Positions 1 through 5,556 of a stretch of 6,027 nt of DNA are shown here, piece after piece. Under the pieces are notes generated by a model. It was not told the origin of the DNA, did no database searches, and worked only from the letters and a program-made list of their open reading frames with translations. Position numbers and translations under genes: made by a program. The DNA lies in NCBI GenBank assembly GCA_028819775.1, contig JAPPKV010000095.1, forward strand, positions 1 through 6,027. Reading direction: 5' to 3'. Each line of letters begins with the position of its first letter. Position 1 is the stretch's first letter. The stretch comes from Gammaproteobacteria bacterium. Its GTDB lineage: Bacteria > Pseudomonadota > Gammaproteobacteria > Pseudomonadales > Azotimanducaceae_A.

Positions 1-64
1 TCACGGATTCGAATTCCTTTTCCTTGCCGGCGGCGACGTTCAACCTTGCGAGTAGGGCAATCAT
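1..64 (-). CDS. Start of an ABM-domain (quinol monooxygenase-like) protein, truncated by the window edge
   Basis: Only the first 21 codons are in the window. They read from an ATG at 64 as MIALLARLNVAAGKEKEFES, then V. This opening strand-plus-helix pattern (hydrophobic strand, then a G-K-E-x-E-F motif) is typical of the N-terminus of small antibiotic-biosynthesis-monooxygenase/YgiN-like proteins. These are dimeric ferredoxin-like-fold enzymes of about 100 residues that oxidise quinol-type substrates or play unknown roles. A ribosome binding site, GGAAGAG (bases 72-78), lies 7 bases before the ATG and supports the start. The gene is divergent from the Nudix gene, with 68 bases between the two starts. 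The family call rests on a short stretch and is an inference; catalytic residues cannot be seen. Confidence 0.6.
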   Translation of the reverse strand, partial: MIALLARLNVAAGKEKEFESV

Positions 65-71
65 GTATGGG

Positions 72-78
72 CTCTTCC
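72..78 (-). promoter_or_regulatory. Ribosome binding site of the truncated ABM-like gene
   Basis: GGAAGAG on the minus strand, 7 bases ahead of the ATG at 62-64. It is the main support, besides the protein pattern, that the short open frame at the window edge is a real gene start. Confidence 0.6.
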
Positions 79-132
79 AAATCGACGAGAGGGTGCGGCA
101 GCATAACCCGACCGCGCCAGTGACCGGAAGGA

Positions 133-699
133 ATGCACCGAGACAAGCTCCTCACGCTGCTGGCCGGCTACGCCGACCGGTATCCTGACGAAGACACTAC
201 CCGGCGGTTTCGAACGTTCGTCGAGGGCCAGCCGCGCTGTTTCGAACGGGACTGCTGGGACGACGGGCACGTCACCGGTTCCGCGGTTGTCCTCGACAGC
301 GCCGGGACCTCGATGCTGATGACCCACCACGCCAAGCTCGGCCGCTGGCTGCAACTCGGCGGCCACGCCGACGGCGACCCCGACCCGCTGGCGGTGGCCT
401 GCCGGGAAGCCACGGAGGAGTCGGGCCTGTCGGTTGTGCCGATCCAAGACGAGATCCTAGATCTCGACATCCACACGATTCCGCCCCGTGGCCCGGACCC
501 GGCCCACTTTCACTACGACGTCCGGTTCCTGCTCAAAGCCGAACGGCCGGGGTCACTCCAAGTGACGCACGAGTCGCTGGCATTGCGTTGGGTGCCCTTG
601 GGTAACATCGAGGCCGTGACGAACGAAGAATCGGTACTTCGGATGGTGAGGAAGTCTTTGGGCCGGAAGGTGCTGACACCGTCGAGGAACAGTGAGTAA
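133..699 (+). CDS. Nudix hydrolase
   Basis: A 188-residue protein of the Nudix superfamily, which hydrolyses nucleoside diphosphates linked to another moiety using divalent metal. The Nudix box spans residues 77-99: glycine 77, then REATEESGL at 91-99 with the metal-binding E92, E95 and E96. The usual glutamate at box position 7 is proline here (P83), followed by aspartate. Just before the box is THHAKLGRWLQLGGH (64-78), and residues 112-132 contain a DIHxIPxRGPDPAHFHYDVRF-type segment, so it belongs to the subgroup with a conserved histidine-rich centre. An N-terminal helical part (1-45) precedes the fold and the C-terminal tail is short. The substrate cannot be told from sequence. The ATG at 133 is preceded very closely by GGAAGGA. 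The four-cysteine gene follows after 27 bases and may be co-transcribed. Confidence 0.9.
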   Translation: MHRDKLLTLLAGYADRYPDEDTTRRFRTFVEGQPRCFERDCWDDGHVTGSAVVLDSAGTSMLMTHHAKLGRWLQLGGHADGDPDPLAVACREATEESGLSVVPIQDEILDLDIHTIPPRGPDPAHFHYDVRFLLKAERPGSLQVTHESLALRWVPLGNIEAVTNEESVLRMVRKSLGRKVLTPSRNSE

Positions 700-712
700 C
701 ACCGGATCGAAC

Positions 713-718
713 GAGGAG
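713..718 (+). promoter_or_regulatory. Ribosome binding site of the four-cysteine protein
   Basis: GAGGAG, 8 bases before the ATG at 727. It selects this start and reading frame over a longer overlapping open frame that begins with GTG at 692, and supports translation of this very small gene. Confidence 0.6.
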
Positions 719-726
719 ATGGATGT

Positions 727-939
727 ATGGCTGACGTACAGCGATGCGAGACCTGCGTTTACTGGCGGCGGTCAAGCGGGCGGCACCGCGGACCACCCAA
801 TCCTGGCAACTGCCATCGGTTTCCACCGGTGGTCGTTGGCAAACAGTATAGGTACCAGGGGCGACCGGAAACGAGCGCAACGGATTGGTGCGGTGAGTGG
901 AGACCTGCGGAAGACCAGGCCAACCGTCAGGGCTCCTAA
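727..939 (+). CDS. Small four-cysteine protein, putative metal-binding
   Basis: A 70-residue protein with cysteines 7, 10, 29 and 55 in the arrangement C-x2-C-x18-C-x25-C. The local motifs CETCVYW (7-13), GNCHRFPP (27-34) and DWCGEW (53-58) match a pattern I know from many small uncharacterised bacterial and phage proteins: C-x2-C-x-W, then G-x-C-R/H-x-x-P-P, then W-C-G-E-W/F. The four cysteines probably bind zinc or an iron-sulphur cluster, but this is inferred from spacing only. The gene follows the Nudix gene by 27 bases on the same strand. Its TAA stop overlaps by 4 bases the TAG stop of the convergent HNH gene. Function is unknown. The conserved motif pattern and good ribosome binding site make it a real gene rather than a chance frame. 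Confidence 0.75.
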   Translation: MADVQRCETCVYWRRSSGRHRGPPNPGNCHRFPPVVVGKQYRYQGRPETSATDWCGEWRPAEDQANRQGS

Positions 940-1841
940 CCCACGTAGATTTGGTCTCTATGCCATTCGAGGAATTCGGGAGCGGGCCGGTCCTCCGGCT
1001 GGGTGGGGATACTCATGAGCGGCTTGCCCGAGAAGCCGTAGTAGATGCGACCATTCCCGAAGTCGTCTCGGAGCTTTGGGCTCACGACGAAACGAAGGTT
1101 GGGATCCACCGTAACGTAGCCATCGTCGAATAGCCGATGGATATCTGCACGCAACAGGAGTCCGTTTCGTGTTTGGTTTGGACCCTTTGCCCGGTGGGCG
1201 CGTATGTGTGCCGCTTCAAGGACGGATAGGCTTCGCTCGCCTGTGACAGCACACCTTCGCTCGTAGGCATCTGTTACGAGGGTTCGGAACGTACCTTGAC
1301 CGAGCCGCGCTTGGGTGAGGAACTCTTTACCAAACAGAGGCTCTTCGACGACCGCCGCGATTTCCTTCCTAGCTAGTTGATCTCGTACACGACGCCACAA
1401 CGTTGCACCGCTCGGCGTTTCGGTATTGTAGGTATAGCCGCGTTGGACGTTGCGCGGCCAATCCTTAGGTATCGGAATCCAATCGTCCTCTTCGAAGAAG
1501 AAAGGACTCGTCAGCAGGTTGCACCCGATCAGGTCGGCAGTTGACTGGGGAGTCTTGCGGTACTTTTCGACTCGCTGTACCAACTCCGGCATGGTCGAAA
1601 CACCGTTCTTCTCGCCAAACGCGTGCCAGGCAAGGAATGATGGCATTGCAGTAAATCTGACGAAAAAACCGCCGCCAACTATGTAGTTTCGCGGAGAGTG
1701 GAGCTTGAACAGGAACGGCCAACCGGCTTCCATGCGGCGTGGTGCTCGCCAGCTTGGCTGCCAGAAGTTGACCTCCTCGAATCCCCGACGGCGAAGGTTC
1801 TCGAACCAGTCGCTGTCAGTTATCCCTACCCAATACTGCAT
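936..1841 (-). CDS. HNH endonuclease with an N-terminal EVE/PUA-like domain, putative modification-dependent restriction enzyme
   Basis: A 301-residue protein. The C-terminal half is an HNH_2-type nuclease core: C197 in RRCAVTGE, then LEAAHIRAH with H212 as the first HNH histidine, N226 in NGLLLRADIH, and H235 in DIHRLFDDG. Such cores cut DNA with one metal ion. The N-terminal part (about 1-145) begins YWVGITDSDWF and contains VNFWQPS (24-30), PFLFKLHSPRNYIVGGGFF (42-60) and FFFEEDDWIPIP (114-125). The opening and layout recall EVE/PUA-like domains that flip and read modified bases. This is inferred, and known EVE-HNH and SRA-HNH enzymes cut 5-methyl- or hydroxymethyl-cytosine DNA. The ATG lies one base after the higA stop codon with only a weak ribosome binding site, so translation is probably coupled to higA. 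Nuclease identity is strong; the modified-base role is a hypothesis. Other possibilities are a general phage-defence nuclease or a homing-like enzyme. Confidence 0.88.
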   Translation of the reverse strand: MQYWVGITDSDWFENLRRRGFEEVNFWQPSWRAPRRMEAGWPFLFKLHSPRNYIVGGGFFVRFTAMPSFLAWHAFGEKNGVSTMPELVQRVEKYRKTPQSTADLIGCNLLTSPFFFEEDDWIPIPKDWPRNVQRGYTYNTETPSGATLWRRVRDQLARKEIAAVVEEPLFGKEFLTQARLGQGTFRTLVTDAYERRCAVTGERSLSVLEAAHIRAHRAKGPNQTRNGLLLRADIHRLFDDGYVTVDPNLRFVVSPKLRDDFGNGRIYYGFSGKPLMSIPTQPEDRPAPEFLEWHRDQIYVG

Positions 1842-1842
1842 G

Positions 1843-2211
1843 TCAGCCTGCCAGCGGATACTCCCGCACCAACGTGTCGGCTGGAAGATTCCACTCGGTC
1901 GACAGAGCCCGGATCATCGACAGCGTTAGCGGACGTCGACGCCTCAGTACCTCGGAAGCATGGGGTTGGGAGCCGATCAGGATGGCGAAATCCCTCTGCT
2001 TCCATCCATTGGCTTCCATCACGTGTCCGATGGCCGAAATTGGATCGGGATCTTGAATTGGCCAATGGGAATCTTCGTAGGCCTCGACCAGCGTGACGAG
2101 AACATTCAGCTTGTCGCCTTCGGGGGTGTCGGGTCGGGAGCCCATCAAACGGTCGATCTCGCCAAGGGCGGCATCGTAATCGTCCTCCGTCTTTATCGGT
2201 CTTATGTCCAT
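1843..2211 (-). CDS. higA: HigA antitoxin, HTH transcriptional regulator
   Basis: A 122-residue protein of the HigA/COG5499 type. The N-terminal half (1-56) starts MDIRPIKTEDDYDAALGEID and has the typical TPEGDKLNVLVTLVEAYE segment (29-46), which in this family forms the toxin-binding helices. The C-terminal half (about 57-116) is a Cro/CI-like helix-turn-helix: DPISAIGHVMEANGWKQRDF, then LIGSQPHASEVLRRRRPL with the probable recognition helix near 82-92. HigA neutralises the HigB mRNA interferase and represses its own operon. It follows higB with 9 bases between, and its AGGAG ribosome binding site overlaps the higB stop codon, so it is translationally coupled. The toxin-first order is the hallmark of hig loci. 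The start ATG is fixed by that site. HNH follows after one base. Confidence 0.92.
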   Translation of the reverse strand: MDIRPIKTEDDYDAALGEIDRLMGSRPDTPEGDKLNVLVTLVEAYEDSHWPIQDPDPISAIGHVMEANGWKQRDFAILIGSQPHASEVLRRRRPLTLSMIRALSTEWNLPADTLVREYPLAG

Positions 2212-2217
2212 TCTGAT

Positions 2218-2222
2218 CTCCT
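2218..2222 (-). promoter_or_regulatory. higA ribosome binding site overlapping the higB stop codon
   Basis: The higB stop TAG and the next bases form TAGGAG on the minus strand, so the AGGAG site sits on the stop codon, 6 bases before the higA ATG. This arrangement suggests that ribosomes finishing the toxin start the antitoxin. Confidence 0.65.
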
Positions 2223-2514
2223 ACACACTTGAGGCGTCGACTTGGTCGTATTCGGCATGGGTTCCGATGAACCTTACAAAGCCGATGCGCCAGGGGTAGT
2301 CGAAACGCACTATTAGTCGATATTTGTTCCCACCTATGTTGAATACAATCCGATCACCACCAACGATGCTGGCGTTCCCATAGGTCGCCTTAACGTCCTG
2401 AGGCGAAGTCCAATCGGCCTTGGACGCGATCGCGAACCACGACTTCAGCGGTTGCTCTGCGTCATGTTCCTGTTCCCAGAACAATCGCAGCGTTCGCTTG
2501 GCGACAATCCGCAT
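2221..2514 (-). CDS. higB: HigB toxin, RelE-like mRNA interferase
   Basis: A 97-residue protein from the ATG at 2514, the usual length for the HigB family (about 90-105). It begins MRIVAKRTLRLFWEQ, as family members do. It carries the family core DRIVFNIGGNKYRLIVRF (54-71) and the C-terminal RFIGTHAEYDQVDA (81-94), matching the VFN-x-GGN and THxEYD motifs of the E. coli HigB (YgjN) group. These toxins cut mRNA on the ribosome and stop growth until HigA binds them. An upstream in-frame TTG at 2550 would add 12 residues and has a GGAGAG-like site. I prefer the ATG because homologues start there and because a palindromic operator candidate would otherwise lie inside the gene. No clear ribosome binding site precedes the ATG. 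The protein has no visible truncation, so it is likely active. Confidence 0.92.
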   Translation of the reverse strand: MRIVAKRTLRLFWEQEHDAEQPLKSWFAIASKADWTSPQDVKATYGNASIVGGDRIVFNIGGNKYRLIVRFDYPWRIGFVRFIGTHAEYDQVDASSV

Positions 2515-2521
2515 CGACGGG

Positions 2522-2550
2522 AGAGTAAGGCATCCCGAATAGGGATGCAA
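2522..2550 (-). promoter_or_regulatory. Possible promoter of the higB-higA-HNH operon
   Basis: TTGCAT as a -35 and TACTCT as a -10, with 17-base spacing, each matching 3 of 6 consensus bases. Transcription would start near 2515, almost on the higB ATG, giving a leaderless mRNA. That fits the lack of a ribosome binding site there. The match is weak, and the call rests partly on position around the palindrome. Confidence 0.25.
2530..2548. promoter_or_regulatory. Inverted repeat, candidate HigA operator of the hig operon
   Basis: A perfect inverted repeat with 7-base arms GCATCCC and GGGATGC around a 5-base centre, 15 bases upstream of the higB ATG. HigA proteins repress their own operon by binding such palindromes. 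On the minus strand it lies between TTGCAT (2550-2545) and TACTCT (2527-2522), which are 17 bases apart, so it would cover a promoter spacer. The repeat is seen directly; binding by HigA is inferred. Confidence 0.55.
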
Positions 2551-2580
2551 TGCTCTCCGCCTACGTCCTCGTCAGACATC

Positions 2581-2595
2581 CTGTCACGGTGACAG
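2581..2595. repeat. Short perfect palindrome between the hig operon and the upstream cluster
   Basis: CTGTCAC and GTGACAG arms around a single G. It lies 10 bases past the stop of the 336-residue gene and 66 bases before the higB ATG. No T-run follows on the minus strand, so it is not a classical intrinsic terminator. It could be a regulator site, a hairpin that protects the 3' end of the upstream mRNA, or part of a dispersed repeat. Function is unassigned. Confidence 0.5.
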
Positions 2596-2605
2596 CGGGG
2601 ACGTG

Positions 2606-3616
2606 TTAATGCTCAGATCTCCTGACCCAACCCCGCACACGTCGCCAGGTTCGGCCCACGCCTCCGCTCTTGATGAACTCCTCCGTCAACGTGCCGCGAT
2701 CGGTCGAGAAGTTGCGCCAGAGCGCGTCCACGTAGGGTCGGCTCGACGTCGACAGCGTGCGGTAGAAGCCGTCGCGGTTGATGTCGCCGAGCGCTTCCCG
2801 GTAGTGGTCGAGAACATGGCGGTTGACGAGGGATCCGGCGACACGGACGGTGGAAAGCGTCCCGGTGCCGACCTTGCCGATCTTCTCCAGGGTCCCGAGT
2901 GTCATCAGTCCCGAGATCGCCAGGGGGCTCACGCCTTCGCCCTTGGCGGTCGCCCGGATGCGCTCCCAAAGGCGATCCAAGTCCTCCTTGGGCAATACCA
3001 CCGAAGGATCGATCTCCGCGACCGACTCCCGGGTTTGGCGGATGGTCTCCTTCAGCCCCTCCACCGACAGGGGTGGCGTATCGAGTGACTGGGCGGTCTT
3101 CTGACTGGCCGAGGCGACCGCCTCCAGGAGATCGTCGGCTTGCCGAATGGCGCTGGCATCCTCGATGACCCCGCGCGCTTCGAGATCCTCTGCCAGCTCC
3201 TTTAAGTAGGCCTTGGAGCCGTAGGCGATGTCGCCGACGAGGGCGAGCAGCAGCATGGGAGAGACGTGGAACGTGGCCAGCGTCGCGAGATCGACGAAGT
3301 TGCCGACCGTCTTTCTTGCCACGAAGTTGTCGACGCGCGGCGGGCTGGGACGGTGTTCGGGATCGACGCCAGCCATGTCTTCCGCCATGAAGTCGAGCAT
3401 CTGGCCGATGAAGACTTGGTAGGTCTTCGCGTTGCGGAACGACTGGGGTACGAGCAGCACCGCGGATTCGCGCAATGTTCCGCCGACCACGCCGGCGGTG
3501 CCGCGGATGGCCCTCTCCGGCAATGACAGACCATACAGCAGGTAGTCGCGGATGTTCGACGGACTGGGCACCTCGTCGGACTCGGCCAACTCCTTCCCGC
3601 GCGTGTCTTCGTCCAT
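2606..3616 (-). CDS. Unrecognised 336-residue protein, possibly membrane-associated, last gene of the adenosine deaminase operon
   Basis: I cannot assign a family with confidence. The N-terminus (1-22) is charged and has no signal peptide. A helical region follows (24-82) with LLYGLSLPERAIRGTAGVVG and SAVLLVPQSFRNAKTYQVF. A hydrophobic stretch FVDLATLATFHVSPMLLLAL (107-126) plus VGDIAYG could touch or cross the membrane. A central amphipathic, acidic part (134-225) follows, then a second mildly hydrophobic region (228-262, PLAISGLMTLGTLEKIGKVG). The tail is basic (317-334, many Arg and Trp). It starts 8 bases after the adenosine deaminase stop with a weak AGGG site, so it is co-transcribed. 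I have an impression of similar unnamed proteins in Planctomycetota, but could not check it. The overlapping 378-codon open frame is a shadow: its composition is biased to Arg, Pro and Gly. Confidence 0.75.
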   Translation of the reverse strand: MDEDTRGKELAESDEVPSPSNIRDYLLYGLSLPERAIRGTAGVVGGTLRESAVLLVPQSFRNAKTYQVFIGQMLDFMAEDMAGVDPEHRPSPPRVDNFVARKTVGNFVDLATLATFHVSPMLLLALVGDIAYGSKAYLKELAEDLEARGVIEDASAIRQADDLLEAVASASQKTAQSLDTPPLSVEGLKETIRQTRESVAEIDPSVVLPKEDLDRLWERIRATAKGEGVSPLAISGLMTLGTLEKIGKVGTGTLSTVRVAGSLVNRHVLDHYREALGDINRDGFYRTLSTSSRPYVDALWRNFSTDRGTLTEEFIKSGGVGRTWRRVRGWVRRSEH

Positions 3617-3624
3617 CGGCTGCC

Positions 3625-5076
3625 CTAGTCGGTGGATTCGCGGTAGCCGGTGGCCAGCGACGTCTCGAAGCGAGCGAACGCCGCGTCCAGCATGGCCAAG
3701 CGCTCGGTTTTCGTGTCATCCGGCAGGAAGGAGTGCGCCAGGCAGTCACGGGAGATCGTCTTGATGTCGTCGTAGCCGAGGTCGTAGCGCTCCACGGCCT
3801 TGACGTATTCCATCGTCAGGTTCGAGCGGCTGACGCCCTCGTCGTCAGTGGTGAGGCATACGGGCACGCCGGCGCGGCGGTAGAGTTCGAAGGGATGCTT
3901 ATCGTCGCGCACGCCCAGGATGCTCTCGTTGCTGGTCAGGTTGATCTCGACGAGAATCTCCTCGTTGCGCATCTGCTCGAGCAAGCCCACAAGGTCCCGC
4001 TCCCAGGCAATCGAGATGCCGTGGCCGATGCGCCGGGAATGGCCCTCGTCGATGCTGCGCCGGATGCGGTCCCACATCGACGCCACCGGCGCGTAGCGCA
4101 GGGTCAGTTCGCCCGCATGCAATGTGATGGCGGGTTTGTCGAAGCGCTCCCAGAGAAAGTCGAGGATCTTCACCTGGTCGTCGAACTGGCGGCGGGAGGC
4201 CGGGTGATCCTCGGGGGCGACGATGTTCAGACCCACGACGCGTTCGTCCGACTTCATGGCCGTGAACGTAACGATGGCGTTGCGGAAGAACCGCTCCGTC
4301 GGGCCGGTGCGCAGCAGCGAGCCGATGTAGGCGACGGCGGTTTTCGTTTCGGGCTCTCCCAGGGCCGGCGATATGCCGAGTTCCCGGGACGCTTCGGCCT
4401 CGAGTCCGTCGATGTATTCGGTGAAAGAGCGACCGATCGCCGGGTCTTCGATGAGGGCTTCGAACGGGGCTAGGCTGCCGGGCAGGTCGCCGAGGTCAAG
4501 TTCGTGGAAGATCTCGTAGAACCGTCCCCATGTGGCCCCCGGCACCGGGGTCATCATCAGTTCCACGTAGTTGACGTTTTGGTAGCGGTTGCGGCGGATG
4601 ATCTCCGCGAGAACCTGGGCCTGGGTCCGGCGGGCGGAACCCAACCGCGAGAACGTCTGGAAAAAGTGGTGGTGGCCGTCGCCGGTGTTCGGATACCAGC
4701 CGCGCATGCTGACGGTCTCGAAGAACGCCTTCAGCATGGCCGAATCGGCTTCCAACTGGTCGAGGCTGACGGTGTGTTCTTCTTCGCTGGCGGTGAACCC
4801 CTTGCTCCTCGGGTCGTAGCGGAGGCCCTTCACCCGGGCCTCGTCGATCACGTAGTCGCTGTAGACGGCGCCGCCCGCGTGATTGTGCAGGTCCGCGCCC
4901 TTGGGAAAACGCCGGAGGAACGCGATCAGTTCCGGTCGTGTTCGCTTGGCCAGTTCGAAACGTTCGGCCGGCGTGCCGGCGTCGGGATGCCAGAACAACC
5001 GGTCGTCATTAGCCTTGGCGGGCAGGCTCGGTATCACGATGGCGCACGCGACGACTGTCGCCGTGACAAGCCGCAT
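3625..5076 (-). CDS. Exported adenosine deaminase (ADA/ADGF-like amidohydrolase)
   Basis: A 483-residue zinc hydrolase predicted to deaminate adenosine or a related nucleoside to inosine outside the cytoplasm. A signal peptide is clear: MRLVTATVVACAIVIPSLPAKA with likely cleavage after A22. Family motifs appear in order: KGADLHNHAGG (59-69) with zinc ligands H64 and H66; ITLHAGE (317-323) with zinc ligand H320 and catalytic E323; RRIGHG (348-353) with H352; VEINLTSN (376-383); and CLTTDDEG (407-414) with D411/D412, the former the probable zinc ligand. All key residues are present. The length exceeds the about 340 residues of cytosolic ADA and fits secreted ADGF-like forms with extra N-terminal sequence. 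In canonical ADA the last motif reads NTDDP; here E replaces P. It starts 3 bases after the preceding stop, with GGGAGG (5085-5090) 8 bases ahead. A role in purine scavenging is likely. Confidence 0.92.
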   Translation of the reverse strand: MRLVTATVVACAIVIPSLPAKANDDRLFWHPDAGTPAERFELAKRTRPELIAFLRRFPKGADLHNHAGGAVYSDYVIDEARVKGLRYDPRSKGFTASEEEHTVSLDQLEADSAMLKAFFETVSMRGWYPNTGDGHHHFFQTFSRLGSARRTQAQVLAEIIRRNRYQNVNYVELMMTPVPGATWGRFYEIFHELDLGDLPGSLAPFEALIEDPAIGRSFTEYIDGLEAEASRELGISPALGEPETKTAVAYIGSLLRTGPTERFFRNAIVTFTAMKSDERVVGLNIVAPEDHPASRRQFDDQVKILDFLWERFDKPAITLHAGELTLRYAPVASMWDRIRRSIDEGHSRRIGHGISIAWERDLVGLLEQMRNEEILVEINLTSNESILGVRDDKHPFELYRRAGVPVCLTTDDEGVSRSNLTMEYVKAVERYDLGYDDIKTISRDCLAHSFLPDDTKTERLAMLDAAFARFETSLATGYRESTD

Positions 5077-5079
5077 TCC

Positions 5080-5556
5080 TCAAACCTCCCGGTAGACCCG
5101 GCCGCGTCGGCGAACCGGTTCGAGCAGCGACAGGTCGCCGGACGGCACTTCGTAGCCTTCGGGAAAAGGCGGCCTTGCACCCACGCCGATCGCCTCGAGG
5201 ACCCGGTCGTCCCGGTAGTAGCAGGTGGCGGTCTGCAACGCGAGGGTGCGCAGGAACTGGGGTTCGCGCTCGCGGATGGCGTCGACGAGGGCCTTGCGGG
5301 TTGCCCGGTCCAGGGATGCGAAGGCTTCACCTTGGGATTCGAAGGCTTCGGTTTCGAGCTGGTCCAACTCGGCGCGCAGGCCGTCGAGCGTGTGGCTCTC
5401 GTTTTCGCGAATGTAGCCAAGCACGTCGACATCCGCGGCGCTTGGCCTCTTTCGGTCCTCGCTCGCCGGGATGATCAGGTCCAGCACGATGGCCAGGATG
5501 CGCCGTTGATCGTCGCTCAATGGGTTGTCAGTGCCGATGATTTGGGTCTGGGTCAT
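5080..5556 (-). CDS. Gluconate 2-dehydrogenase subunit 3-like protein
   Basis: A 158-residue protein with the two signatures of the Gluconate_2-dh3 family. The N-terminal one is LSDDQRRILAIVLDLIIPAS (13-32), and the C-terminal one is CYYRDDRVLEAIGVGARPPFPEGY (112-135), which resembles the usual YY-x-D-x-x-V-x-x-A-I-G then P-x-G-Y. Such proteins are small partners of membrane-bound or periplasmic GMC-type FAD dehydrogenases and are usually encoded next to them. The end of a GMC gene lies 355 bases upstream on the same strand, which supports this pairing. Many family members carry a twin-arginine signal, but none is visible here, so export with a partner or a cytoplasmic role must be assumed. 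The ATG at 5556 has no good ribosome binding site. The adenosine deaminase gene follows after 3 bases. Confidence 0.82.
   Translation of the reverse strand: MTQTQIIGTDNPLSDDQRRILAIVLDLIIPASEDRKRPSAADVDVLGYIRENESHTLDGLRAELDQLETEAFESQGEAFASLDRATRKALVDAIREREPQFLRTLALQTATCYYRDDRVLEAIGVGARPPFPEGYEVPSGDLSLLEPVRRRGRVYREV

Noticed and set aside
692..1018. 108-codon plus-strand frame starting at GTG 692
   Set aside because: It overlaps the four-cysteine gene in another frame, runs into the HNH gene, and has no motif. The 727 frame has a ribosome site and conserved cysteines.
2515..2550. Extended N-terminus of HigB from TTG 2550
   Set aside because: A GGAGAG-like site precedes it, but the added 12 residues are unlike the family N-terminus, and the palindrome would then be coding. 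Kept only as an alternative.
2581..2600. Intrinsic terminator for the 336-residue gene
   Set aside because: The hairpin arms are only 7 bases and no run of T follows on the minus strand.
2613..3749. 378-codon minus-strand open frame overlapping the 336-residue gene and the end of the deaminase
   Set aside because: Extremely Arg/Pro/Gly-rich, typical of an out-of-frame reading of high-GC DNA; it would overlap the deaminase C-terminus.
3475..4473. 332-codon plus-strand open frame opposite the deaminase
   Set aside because: Antisense shadow of the deaminase and the unknown protein; composition is rich in Arg, Ala, Val and Gly and no family pattern is seen.
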